The notes beneath the pieces were generated by a model, which was given only the letters and a program-made list of their open reading frames with translations, made no database searches and had not been told where the DNA came from. From Pseudomonas delhiensis (GTDB lineage: Bacteria > Pseudomonadota > Gammaproteobacteria > Pseudomonadales > Pseudomonadaceae), in NCBI RefSeq assembly GCF_900187975.1, contig NZ_FZPC01000049.1, positions 1 through 33,661 on the forward strand: 33,661 nt of DNA. Direction: 5' to 3'. Each line of letters opens with the position of its first letter. Within the stretch, counting starts at the first letter, position 1. Both the position numbers and the translations under genes were made by a program. Shown here in pieces: positions 23,877 through 32,549 of this stretch.

Positions 23877-25670
23877 ATGAGCATCTTCAATTTCACCAAC
23901 GAGCATTCATTGGGCGAAGTCCGCAGTGTAGAAACCTCGCGGATCACCGTGCGGGTGACGGATGGTCAGCGTTTGCAAAAAGCGCGCGTCGGTCGATTGG
24001 TTGCCATCCAGTCGATGGGGGATGAATGGCTCATCGGCATCATCGAACGGGTTTGGCGGCATCCGGTGGAACTGCCGGCGCTGCCTGAAGCTGATCCACC
24101 AGCGGATCTAGCTGCCGTACCTCAAGAGGAAAATGGTGTTTCGATCAGCTTGGTCGGCACCTATCGCGCTCGGGATGGCCAGCGCAAGGACACCTTCACG
24201 CGTGCCGTTTTCCTCTTACCGGAAATCAACCGTGCGGTGTACCCCATTGAAGAGAAATCGCTCGAAGATTTCATGGGCATCTTGAGCGCGTCGTCCAAGG
24301 CGGACGCGGCTGCCCCACTCAAGGTCGGTACCTATACCCTGGACGGCAAGGCCAGCGCCTATATCGATGGCGACAAGCTGTTCCAGCGCCATGCCGCGCT
24401 GCTGGGCAGCACGGGCTCGGGTAAATCCTTCACCGTGGCCTCCATCCTTGAGCAGTCCGCGCAACTGCCGCATGCCAATATCGTCGTGCTCGATTTGCAT
24501 GGTGAGTATTCGAGCATGAAGTTCGCTTCGCACTACCGCATCGCAGGTATTGGCGATATCAAGACCAAGAAGGACGGGGCGATCTTCCTGCCTTTCTGGC
24601 TGCTGACCTATGACGAGATGCAGTCAGTATTTGTGGACCGATCCGGTGACAACGCGCCCAATCAGGCGCTTGCGCTGATGGATTCGGTGATGGTGATGAA
24701 GCGCGCTGCTATCGCTGCGCTTGGCAAGCCGGATCTTTTGGAAGGCTTCACCGTCGATACACCAGTACCGTATCGGCTTGCTGATCTTGTCCAATCGTTG
24801 GACGACAAAAATGATGAGGCTATTGATACTGGGGAGACGTACGCGAGCGGCCCGCGTAAAGGCCTGCCAAAAACCGAAAAAGGCCCGTTGAATGGCAAGC
24901 TCTCGCGCTTCCTCATTCGCTTGAAAACCAAGATGAATGACCGCCGCTACGCATTCATGTATCAAGCGCCGGAGGAGTACGAGACTTACGAAGCGTTGCA
25001 CGAGCTCGCAAAAAAGCTGCTCGGCACGGGTAACGTCAACGATGGGGTCAATCCAGGCATCAAGATCATCGACTTCTCCGAGGTGCCCTCGGACATTCTG
25101 CCGGTGGTGGTGGGCTTGGTCGGGCGACTGATCTACCAAATCCAGTTCTGGAGCAGCCCAGGCGAAGACGGCGATGCGCGCCACCCGATTGTCATTGTCT
25201 GCGATGAGGCGCATCTCTACCTGCCAAGCAGTGCTGCCTCCACCGGGCCGTTGGAAAAGCGCGCCCTGGAAAACTACGAGCGCATCGCCAAAGAAGGCCG
25301 CAAATATGGTGTTGGCCTGATGGTGGTTAGTCAGCGACCCTCGGACGTCAGCACGACCATTCTCAGCCAGTGCAGCAACATCATCAGCCTACGCCTGGCC
25401 AACAAAACCGATCAGGCCGTGGTCAAGCAGCTCTTACCAGAAAGTCTGGAGGGGCTGATGGAGGTGCTACCGACGTTGGATGTGGGCGAGGCTGTGGTGG
25501 TGGGCGATGCTACCCTGCTGCCGACTCGTATCAAGATGTCGAAGCCCAAGCACGAACCACGTAGTGCAACGATCCCCTTCTGGACCCGTTGGGCCGCCCC
25601 AAAGGCACAAGTCGATCTGGTTGCAGCCGTAGAAAATATGCGTCGCCAGTCCCGCGCACAAGAAGATTAA
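23877..25670 (+). CDS. HerA-type hexameric ATPase (DUF87)
   Basis: This 597-aa protein has an N-terminal HAS-barrel (EVRSVETSRITVRV through LIGIIERVW, residues about 14-60) and a FtsK/HerA ATPase core. The core shows Walker A GSTGSGKS at 177-184, the NIVVLDLHGEYS strand, Walker B VIVCDEAH with D443-E444, and SQRPSDVSTTILSQCSN with its conserved Arg/Gln. HerA proteins are DNA translocases; next to SIR2 they form a large complex that controls NADase activity and may act on DNA. The ATG at 23877 was chosen (aagg upstream, aligned with the HAS-barrel); an in-frame GTG at 23859 lies within the SIR2 gene. The methylase gene begins 10 nt after its stop, so transcription is continuous. Confidence 0.87.
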   Translation: MSIFNFTNEHSLGEVRSVETSRITVRVTDGQRLQKARVGRLVAIQSMGDEWLIGIIERVWRHPVELPALPEADPPADLAAVPQEENGVSISLVGTYRARDGQRKDTFTRAVFLLPEINRAVYPIEEKSLEDFMGILSASSKADAAAPLKVGTYTLDGKASAYIDGDKLFQRHAALLGSTGSGKSFTVASILEQSAQLPHANIVVLDLHGEYSSMKFASHYRIAGIGDIKTKKDGAIFLPFWLLTYDEMQSVFVDRSGDNAPNQALALMDSVMVMKRAAIAALGKPDLLEGFTVDTPVPYRLADLVQSLDDKNDEAIDTGETYASGPRKGLPKTEKGPLNGKLSRFLIRLKTKMNDRRYAFMYQAPEEYETYEALHELAKKLLGTGNVNDGVNPGIKIIDFSEVPSDILPVVVGLVGRLIYQIQFWSSPGEDGDARHPIVIVCDEAHLYLPSSAASTGPLEKRALENYERIAKEGRKYGVGLMVVSQRPSDVSTTILSQCSNIISLRLANKTDQAVVKQLLPESLEGLMEVLPTLDVGEAVVVGDATLLPTRIKMSKPKHEPRSATIPFWTRWAAPKAQVDLVAAVENMRRQSRAQED

Positions 25671-25680
25671 GGAAGTTTGA

Positions 25681-28600
25681 ATGGCCACTAAAAAAGAACT
25701 ACTCGCGCAGGAAGTCGCCAAGGCTGTTGGGGCAGGTAAGGCGGTTGCGCTTGAGACCGTCGACTTCAACGATCCGAATCGTCCTAAGACTTGCCTGGAG
25801 GTGGACTTCCCGATCCTGCCCGTCAATCAGGTGGCGATCATCGAGGGCAATGCGGGAAAGCCGATTTACCAGATGTCGAAGTGGTGGGCGCGTCGTCGCT
25901 CCAGTGTTTTCCGCTCCATGTTGCTCGCAGCGGCGACCAAGGCCCCGGAAGACAAGTCGCATGCAGCCAAGCTGGTGTGGGACAACTACTACGCGAACCA
26001 CCAGAAAAAAGGTGCGTTTCAGGACCTGAAGGTGGCCGACATCTTCATGGGCGGCGGCACCACGCTGGTTGAAGGCTCACGTCTCGGCATGCAGATGGTT
26101 GGTAATGACCTGAATCCGGTCGCTTGGTTCGTGGTCAAGCAAGAGCTGGCCAACGTCGATTTGGAGGAAGTAAAGCGCCTTCTCGCCGATATCGAGGCTG
26201 AGGTCAAGCCGCAGATCATGCCGTACTACTACTGCGATGGCCCAGAAGGTGAAAAAGGTACTTGGACGCACCTACCAACCCAGAAGGTAATGCCAGCTGA
26301 TTTCGACCCACTAACTATTCCGCGCAACGAGCGTAAGGACTACCGCTACGAAGGCCCGGAGATCATCTACAGCTTTTGGGCGAAGCATGGTCCTTGTCAG
26401 GTGACCGGCTGCGGCCACCGAACGCCAATCATGACCAGCCCTGTGTTGGCGGTGAAGGCCCTCACCGTCAAGCACTGGGAGCACGCTTGCGGCAAATGTG
26501 GGAGACCGTTCCATATTGAAGCTGACGCAGCACGAATGGCTCCTGATGTGCCGCTGTTCGTGGCGCCTACGGAGCAGCCGTATGCGGTGCTTGATCCTGT
26601 ATCGGGCGTTGCCTGTCCGCACTGCGGAGATACTGTAGCAGCCAATATCCACCCCAAAGACGGATTGGCTATTGCGGGCTCACGCGGTCAGATCAAGCTG
26701 GGTAAGGGTAAGAACAAGAAGGTTGAATTGAGTCTGCTGGTGCATCCGCAATGGTTGGCCGGGTCACCCAAGCAGGATGCGAGTGCTCAGCCCTATGGTG
26801 GCGCGGCGCAAGACGATGTGGATTCGACTATCCAATGGGATAGTGAGCGCGCATCCAAGATCCGTTTATTGGAGGTTCGTGGAGCACTACCGGACGAGGT
26901 AACTTGCCCAGAAACTCATCTCAGTTTTGTACCGAAGAACGGTACAGTACCGAAGAAGTCGCACTTTGCCTGCGGAGCTTGCGGCACGGTGCAAAGCGTG
27001 CTTGCCACTATCAAGGCCACCGGTAAGACTGGGCCTATGGCTGGCTATGCTATCCAGGGCTATTCGCCTAAACGAGATGCTACCGGAAAACCATACAACG
27101 GTCGTTTCTTCGCTGCATATGACGAAACGTACGCTCGGCAGTATGGCGAGGCGTTAACCGAATGGGAGGCCCGAAAAGATTCGGATCTCAAGGATTATTG
27201 GCCTCGTTCTGAAGTGCCTTTTGGTTTCATGACACATATGAACAATGGAGGTATTCCGAACCACGGCTATACGCACTGGTGGACAATGTTTAATCCACGC
27301 CAGCTGCTTGCATTAGCGCAGCTGTTGAAAGGAATTCTTACTATTGGTAATTACTCCTGGGAAACTCGGGAAGCTATTCTTGGTGGATTCCAGCAGAGCA
27401 TTCGTTATCGGAATATGTTTTGTTTTTGGGATGTCAACTATGACAAGTTGGTTCCCCATATGAGTAACAACAACTATCACCCTAAAACAAATGTTGTTGA
27501 GGGGGCCTTCTTTGGCGTTATGGGAAGCGGACGCTGGTCTTCTTGCGCTGACGGGATATTGGAAGGGCTTGAATGGGGAGAGAACCCTTACGAGCTTGTC
27601 AGTCCACAAGTTGTGTCCAAAGCTCGTAGCGATGGAGTCGAAAAATCCACTAGCGAGAAGGTTTTTCCCGGCGATCCAGTGCTTGATGTAGCCGTATATC
27701 AGGGGTCATCCACCGATCTCTCACAGCTTGGAAAGGGCAGCCTCGATCTGGTCATCACGGATCCACCTTTTGGCGGGCTGCTGCATTACTCTGAGCTGTC
27801 TGACTTTTTCTATGTCTGGCTGCGTTTGGCTCTTAAGGACAAGTATCAGGGGATTTTTGCTGGTGAATACACACCAAAATCACTGGAGGCCGTTTCAAAC
27901 AAAGCACGCGAGCCAGAGGATCCTGATGGCTTTTACCAACGTCTACTTACTCAGTGTTGGAGTGAAGCACATCGCATTTTGAAGCCAGGTGGCATCCTTG
28001 CTTTCACCTTCCATCACAGTGAGGACGAGCCTTGGGTGGCTGTACTGGAGTCCTTGTTTGACGCAGGGTTCTATTTGGAGGCTACCTATCCGATCCGCTC
28101 TGACGAAACCAAGGGAGAGGGATCTAAGCCAGGAACGTTTGGCTCGCAAACCATTGAATACGACATCATCCACGTCTGCCGTAAGCGCACGGAAGAACCC
28201 AAGCCAGTGAGCTGGGGCCGGATGCGTCGCGAGGTGATGGCCGATGTTCGCCAACTGCAGGCGATGCTGGAAAACCACGCGAAGGAGGGCTTGCCCGCCG
28301 CAGATATTCAAGTGATTCGTCGCGGCAAGGCGCTGGAATACTTCTCCCGCCACTACGGCAAAGTCTATGTCGATAATGACCGCACCATCTCGGTTAGGGA
28401 TGCGCTCGTCGGTATCAACCAGCTAATCGACGAAGACGCCGACAAAGGGAAAGAGCCGCCGCCGGTGAATGCCGAGCCGATGACTCGTCAATTTTTGCGC
28501 ACCTTTGGTTCGCTCACCGAGATGAAGCGCGACCAGCTTCAGAAATTCCTGCGCGGCACCATCACAACGCCCGATGACTTTGTGCAACGTGGCTGGTGTA

Positions 28601-28947
28601 GCGAAGAGAAGAAGGTGTTCACCCGTACCAATCCGCTCGATTTTGCACGTGACTGGTCCGGTAAGCACCGCCGTCGTCTGACCTCCGATCTTGATCAGGC
28701 ATTGGTGCTGATCGGTGCGTGTGTTGATGGCAGCGGCATCAATGCGTCTGACACGCTGAAGAACGACAACTTCAATCCGCACGTTGCTCTCAAGCCGCTG
28801 CTGGAGTGGTTGCAAAAAAATGGCCCGGATCAAACCACCCGAAATGCTGCCTCGCGCGCGGTGTCGATCTTCACAACCTGGCAAGCCAGCCAGGCACCCA
28901 AGCCGCAGCAAGGATCGCTGTTTAATCACGATGGGGAGTATGCGTAA
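25681..28947 (+). CDS. DUF1156-type adenine-specific DNA methylase with zinc ribbons
   Basis: This 1088-aa protein resembles COG1743 and the PglXI methylases of BREX type 3. In order it shows the DUF1156 region with MSKWWARRRSSVFRSML, an SAM-pocket stretch DIFMGGGTTLVEGSRLG (residues 120-136), and Cys pairs C239/C244, C270/C273, C312/C315 and C431/C434 that look like zinc ribbons. Catalytic motif IV, DPPF, is at 694-697, followed by the LKPGGILAFTFHH strand. DPPF fits transfer to adenine N6 or cytosine N4. The predicted role is marking host DNA. An aaggaag site precedes the ATG. Composition varies: 27361-27480 is about 41% GC, while 28621-28680 is 60%, suggesting a recombinant gene. The stop overlaps the next start by one base. 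Confidence 0.85.
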   Translation: MATKKELLAQEVAKAVGAGKAVALETVDFNDPNRPKTCLEVDFPILPVNQVAIIEGNAGKPIYQMSKWWARRRSSVFRSMLLAAATKAPEDKSHAAKLVWDNYYANHQKKGAFQDLKVADIFMGGGTTLVEGSRLGMQMVGNDLNPVAWFVVKQELANVDLEEVKRLLADIEAEVKPQIMPYYYCDGPEGEKGTWTHLPTQKVMPADFDPLTIPRNERKDYRYEGPEIIYSFWAKHGPCQVTGCGHRTPIMTSPVLAVKALTVKHWEHACGKCGRPFHIEADAARMAPDVPLFVAPTEQPYAVLDPVSGVACPHCGDTVAANIHPKDGLAIAGSRGQIKLGKGKNKKVELSLLVHPQWLAGSPKQDASAQPYGGAAQDDVDSTIQWDSERASKIRLLEVRGALPDEVTCPETHLSFVPKNGTVPKKSHFACGACGTVQSVLATIKATGKTGPMAGYAIQGYSPKRDATGKPYNGRFFAAYDETYARQYGEALTEWEARKDSDLKDYWPRSEVPFGFMTHMNNGGIPNHGYTHWWTMFNPRQLLALAQLLKGILTIGNYSWETREAILGGFQQSIRYRNMFCFWDVNYDKLVPHMSNNNYHPKTNVVEGAFFGVMGSGRWSSCADGILEGLEWGENPYELVSPQVVSKARSDGVEKSTSEKVFPGDPVLDVAVYQGSSTDLSQLGKGSLDLVITDPPFGGLLHYSELSDFFYVWLRLALKDKYQGIFAGEYTPKSLEAVSNKAREPEDPDGFYQRLLTQCWSEAHRILKPGGILAFTFHHSEDEPWVAVLESLFDAGFYLEATYPIRSDETKGEGSKPGTFGSQTIEYDIIHVCRKRTEEPKPVSWGRMRREVMADVRQLQAMLENHAKEGLPAADIQVIRRGKALEYFSRHYGKVYVDNDRTISVRDALVGINQLIDEDADKGKEPPPVNAEPMTRQFLRTFGSLTEMKRDQLQKFLRGTITTPDDFVQRGWCSEEKKVFTRTNPLDFARDWSGKHRRRLTSDLDQALVLIGACVDGSGINASDTLKNDNFNPHVALKPLLEWLQKNGPDQTTRNAASRAVSIFTTWQASQAPKPQQGSLFNHDGEYA

Positions 28948-29459
28948 TGAGGCAGGTGCTCGACACGGTGTGGCAGCGGCGCGGCACCAGTTGGCTCTGG
29001 GATGAGGAAGCACGCAACACAGTCTGTGCGGCCGGCGAGGTGTGGAGTCTACGTCAGTTCTTGCTTGCCGCCGTTCCGAATGGGATTGGGTGGCCCGAGG
29101 AGCTACCTAGCAATCAAGGTAGAACTCTGGTGGTTGCTGGCCTCGAGGGTAGTCTTGATTTGCTGGCGCCTGACCAGGGGGACGTGTGGTTGGGGGATAC
29201 AATAAAGCGCGCGATTCTCTCGTTTCAGGACGAATGGGGAGGCGATGGTGCGTTGATCTTCTGGATGCCGCAGGGAGATAAACGCCTCAGTGTGCAAACT
29301 ACTACCGATGCAGTGTCGTGGTTGTGTGAAGCGCCGCACCGTGGAAAGCAGCTCGACTTTGGCCGCTTACTCTGGGGCGAGGCCAACGAGTATCCGCAGG
29401 AAATCCTGCTACGCGAGGGCGCGAAAGCTGCGGGTCTTTTCCATTTGCGAATTACCTGA
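28947..29459 (+). CDS. Unknown 170-aa protein within the defence operon
   Basis: I do not recognise this product. It is predicted cytosolic and Trp-rich, with no Walker A, zinc-binding Cys cluster, membrane segment or obvious nuclease motif. It opens with MRQVLDTVWQRRGTSWLWDEE, then a strand-helix core (RTLVVAGLEGSLDLLAP, KRAILSFQDEWGGDGALIFWMP) and ends LREGAKAAGLFHLRIT. It is translationally coupled to the methylase (TAATG overlap) and lies 9 nt before the SNF2 gene, so it is likely a subunit or adaptor of one of them. It occupies a slot like that of small BREX accessory proteins, but BrxF has a P-loop, which is absent here. Codon use matches the neighbours, supporting a real gene. Confidence 0.75.
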   Translation: MRQVLDTVWQRRGTSWLWDEEARNTVCAAGEVWSLRQFLLAAVPNGIGWPEELPSNQGRTLVVAGLEGSLDLLAPDQGDVWLGDTIKRAILSFQDEWGGDGALIFWMPQGDKRLSVQTTTDAVSWLCEAPHRGKQLDFGRLLWGEANEYPQEILLREGAKAAGLFHLRIT

Positions 29460-29468
29460 GATTGACGC

Positions 29469-32237
29469 GTGGAAATAGAAACGCAGTTTCAACCTGGTGA
29501 ACGGATCTCCCACCATGAATTCGGTCAAGGCGTCGTTCTTGACCTCGCGCATGATGGATACGTTCGTGCCTTCTTCGGCGTGGGTGAGCGTCGTGTGCCG
29601 GTCGGTGCCGTGCACCGCCAAGTCTCGCGCACTGAACGCATCCTGCGAACGGTCGATGGCAGCGCGGAGCGAGCTCGAAAGGCCTGGCTCTCCTACGAGG
29701 CCCATGCTCTGCCCGTCATGGAGAGCGCATCGGCGCTGACCTCGGCCAAGATCGACCTGCTACCGCATCAAGTGGTGTTGACACATCGGATTGCCACGGC
29801 ATCTCCCAGGCGCTATCTGATTGCCGATGAGGTGGGCTTGGGCAAGACCATCGAAGCTGCGCTTATCTTGCGAGAGCTGGCTAGCCGAGGCGAGTTGAAT
29901 CGCGCTCTGATGGTGGTGCCCGCAGGGCTTGTGAACAACTGGCACCGTGAGCTGAACGAAGTGTTCAACCTTGATTTCGAGGTGTTCGGCTCCGAGGGTG
30001 ACATCACCGACCGCAAGACGAATGCTTTTGCCAAACACGATCGGCTGATAGCCAGCATCGACACCCTCAAACGCCCGGCGCGTATCAAGCGCCTGCTTGA
30101 TGCCCCTCGTTGGGATCTTGTGGTGTTCGATGAAGCGCACCATCTGACTGCACACCGCATTGGGGGCAAGGTCAGGAAGACCGAGAACTACAAGCTGGCT
30201 GAGGCCTTGAGGGATCATTCGCGTGATCTGATGCTGCTGTCGGCCACTCCCCACCAAGGCAATCATTTCCAGTTTTGGATGCTGGCTCAGCTCCTGAATC
30301 CCACGCTCTTCGGCAGCCCCGAAGAGATGTTGGAAAACCGCCACCGTCTCAATACGGTGATGTTTCGCCGCACTAAGGCTGATGCCTGTCAGCCTGATGG
30401 ATCGCCATTGTTTGCAAGGCGTTGGGTGCATACCGAATCTTTCCTGATGAATCAGGCAGAGCGACTGTTCTACGAGAAGCTGCGTGAGTATCTGGAGGAC
30501 GGCTTCGACCTAGCCCGCCGCCAGGGTAATAAGGGGCGTGCCCTAGGTTTTTTGATGGCGATCTTTCAGAAGATTGCAGCATCCAGCTTTGCGGCTGTGC
30601 GCCGCACGCTCAAGCGCCGCTTGCTTATGCTGATCCTGCACGAAGCGCTGCTGCGGGACAAAGAGCTTGATATTGAAGGCCGTGAGCGCCTGACTGAGGA
30701 AGCGCGGGCATTAATTCATGAGGAGTTTGGCCTGCCGCACGACAGCATCGGGCGAAGTGAAGTGGATCGTGTGCTCGCCGACCTCAAATACCGCTTGGTC
30801 AAGAAGTTAGATGAGGAGGCCCTGGAAATGGCCTCCGATCCTTACGGCAGCGAGTACTCTGCAACGCACGCAGAGGAAGCTGCTTCTGCAGTCGTGGAGC
30901 TGCATTTGCCCGAGGAGCGCCTGCGTATCGGCGATTTGCTCAAGGTCTTCCCGCTCCAGCGGGAAACCAAAGCGCAGAAGTTGCTGGATGGCTTGGGCTA
31001 TCTGTGGCGGCAGAATGCCAGAGAGAAGATCGTTATCTTTGCCACCTATCTCGGTACGGTCGATCTGATTGCCCGTGAGATTGAGCAGGCCTATCCCGGC
31101 CAGGGTGTGGTTGTGCTGCGCGGCGGCGACCACGGTGCCAAGCTGGCTGCAGAGCGGAAATTCCGCCTGAAAGATGGGCCGCGTGTACTGGTGTGTACCG
31201 CTGCAGGTCGCGAAGGCTTGAATTTGCAGTTCGCGCGAATTCTGTTCAATTTTGATTTGCCGTGGAATCCGATGGATGTGGAGCAACGAATCGGGCGCAT
31301 CCACCGCTATGGACAAAATCACACGGCACAGGTCTACAACCTGGTTTTGTCCGACACTATCGAAGGACGAATTTTCCTGATGCTCGACGAGAAGCTGACG
31401 GAAATTGCCAAGACAGTCGGCAAGGTCGACGACCAAGGCAAGGTTGCCGAAGACCTGCGCTCGCAGATTCTTGGTCAGCTATCCGAGCGTCTCAATTACG
31501 ACCGTCTGTACCAGGAAGCGTTGTCCGACCCTGAATTGAAACGCACGCAAGTAGAGCTTGAAGCGGCGCTGTCGAATTCACGCGAGGCGCGGCAGGTTGT
31601 GTTTGATCTGTTCCAAGACCTAGAAGGTTTCAGTCTTGATGACTACAAGCCCTTCTCCGACGTTTCGTCCAGTCTGGATCGCCTAGTCCGTTTCTTGTCG
31701 GCAGCAGTGGTGGATCGTCAACAGCGCTTGGTCAAGATCGACGACGAGACCTATGACCTTGTGACTGTTGACGGCGGACGTCGAGCACGATTTACCTTGA
31801 ACCGCGACACGGCTACGAGCAGTGATAACGTGGAGCTGATGGGGCTGGATCATCCGCTAATACAGGAAGAGCTTGGACGCTGGCGCAGTGTTCCGCCGGA
31901 AGATATCGGTATTGCGGTCTCAGGGGGCGTAGACGCACCAATTTTGCTTTCTCTCTGGTTGGTCGAGGTGTCTGCAGGTAACGGCGAGCGCCGTGTTGTC
32001 GTTCAACCTATTGCCGTCAATCAGGATGGTACGCGGGCTCCGGCGGTCGAGCGGCATGTCGAGCAATACCTGCTAGCACCTGTAACCTCGTCTACGTTTG
32101 CGCCAGAGCAACGGCAGGAGCTATTCGCGAAGGTGATTGAGCCGACACTGCAGCGGGAGCTCAAGCACAAGGGTGCAGCGAATGGTGATGGCAGCTATTC
32201 GGCGGAGCTGATTGGATATGTTGAGATCGTCAGGTAG
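29469..32237 (+). CDS. SNF2-family helicase-type ATPase (BrxHII/DrmD-like)
   Basis: This 922-aa protein has a short N-terminal Tudor/SH3-like segment (FQPGERISHHEFGQGVV, residues 7-23) like the C-terminal domain of UvrD/PcrA. The two RecA lobes of an SNF2 enzyme follow: Walker A DEVGLGKT at 120-127, DEAH at 221-224, SATPHQGN at 258-265, and motif VI QRIGRIHRYGQ at about 606-616. About 300 C-terminal residues have no recognisable domain. SNF2 proteins of this class occur in BREX type 3 (BrxHII) and DISARM (DrmD) and translocate on double-stranded DNA. The start is GTG 29469, chosen because it precedes the conserved N-terminal segment directly; its ribosome-binding site is weak. It ends the operon, 9 nt from a convergent gene. 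Confidence 0.87.
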   Translation: MEIETQFQPGERISHHEFGQGVVLDLAHDGYVRAFFGVGERRVPVGAVHRQVSRTERILRTVDGSAERARKAWLSYEAHALPVMESASALTSAKIDLLPHQVVLTHRIATASPRRYLIADEVGLGKTIEAALILRELASRGELNRALMVVPAGLVNNWHRELNEVFNLDFEVFGSEGDITDRKTNAFAKHDRLIASIDTLKRPARIKRLLDAPRWDLVVFDEAHHLTAHRIGGKVRKTENYKLAEALRDHSRDLMLLSATPHQGNHFQFWMLAQLLNPTLFGSPEEMLENRHRLNTVMFRRTKADACQPDGSPLFARRWVHTESFLMNQAERLFYEKLREYLEDGFDLARRQGNKGRALGFLMAIFQKIAASSFAAVRRTLKRRLLMLILHEALLRDKELDIEGRERLTEEARALIHEEFGLPHDSIGRSEVDRVLADLKYRLVKKLDEEALEMASDPYGSEYSATHAEEAASAVVELHLPEERLRIGDLLKVFPLQRETKAQKLLDGLGYLWRQNAREKIVIFATYLGTVDLIAREIEQAYPGQGVVVLRGGDHGAKLAAERKFRLKDGPRVLVCTAAGREGLNLQFARILFNFDLPWNPMDVEQRIGRIHRYGQNHTAQVYNLVLSDTIEGRIFLMLDEKLTEIAKTVGKVDDQGKVAEDLRSQILGQLSERLNYDRLYQEALSDPELKRTQVELEAALSNSREARQVVFDLFQDLEGFSLDDYKPFSDVSSSLDRLVRFLSAAVVDRQQRLVKIDDETYDLVTVDGGRRARFTLNRDTATSSDNVELMGLDHPLIQEELGRWRSVPPEDIGIAVSGGVDAPILLSLWLVEVSAGNGERRVVVQPIAVNQDGTRAPAVERHVEQYLLAPVTSSTFAPEQRQELFAKVIEPTLQRELKHKGAANGDGSYSAELIGYVEIVR

Positions 32238-32246
32238 CTGTATGGG

Positions 32247-32549
32247 CTAAAGCCAGTGGGCTGGGACCTCGATCTCGTAATTCCTGGCCACGCTGGAAAG
32301 TACCGAGAGAATCTCTGCATGCCTCATCTGGTCATTTGGTTGCCATGTTGGGCGGCGATCCAGCAGTTCCTTTAGCTCGGCTAGGTTATACATACCCAGG
32401 CGGTGGAAGTTACCCCAGCTCGGTATGCCAAAAAGGTTGTAAATGGTGACTGTGGCATCGCGCTCGCTGGCCAGGCGCTTCTCACCTGTCAGCTTCTCAG
32501 CGGCTTCTTCAGCTTCGTCACGGTCTTCGTAGGTGTTGAGTAGTTTCAT
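32247..32549 (-). CDS. Small hypothetical protein, 100 aa
   Basis: I do not recognise this product. It starts with an acidic helix (MKLLNTYEDRDEAEEAAEKL), followed by a core with ATVTIYNLFGIPSWGNFHRLGMYNL and a Trp-ending tail (EIEVPAHWL). There is no signal peptide or metal site. Its start lies inside the 3' end of the upstream leftward gene (32-nt overlap), so the two are cotranscribed and possibly coupled. Its stop is 9 nt from the stop of the convergent SNF2 gene, with no clear terminator between them. Confidence 0.6.
   Translation of the reverse strand: MKLLNTYEDRDEAEEAAEKLTGEKRLASERDATVTIYNLFGIPSWGNFHRLGMYNLAELKELLDRRPTWQPNDQMRHAEILSVLSSVARNYEIEVPAHWL

Noticed and set aside
28947..29459. 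BrxF assignment for the 170-aa protein
   Set aside because: BrxF is a P-loop protein; the VVAGLEGSLD segment does not form a Walker A motif.
19015..32237. Canonical DISARM or complete BREX assignment
   Set aside because: No DrmA/DrmB/DrmC-like or BrxL/BrxA/BrxB-like protein is visible, so the operon is described as a composite rather than named as either.
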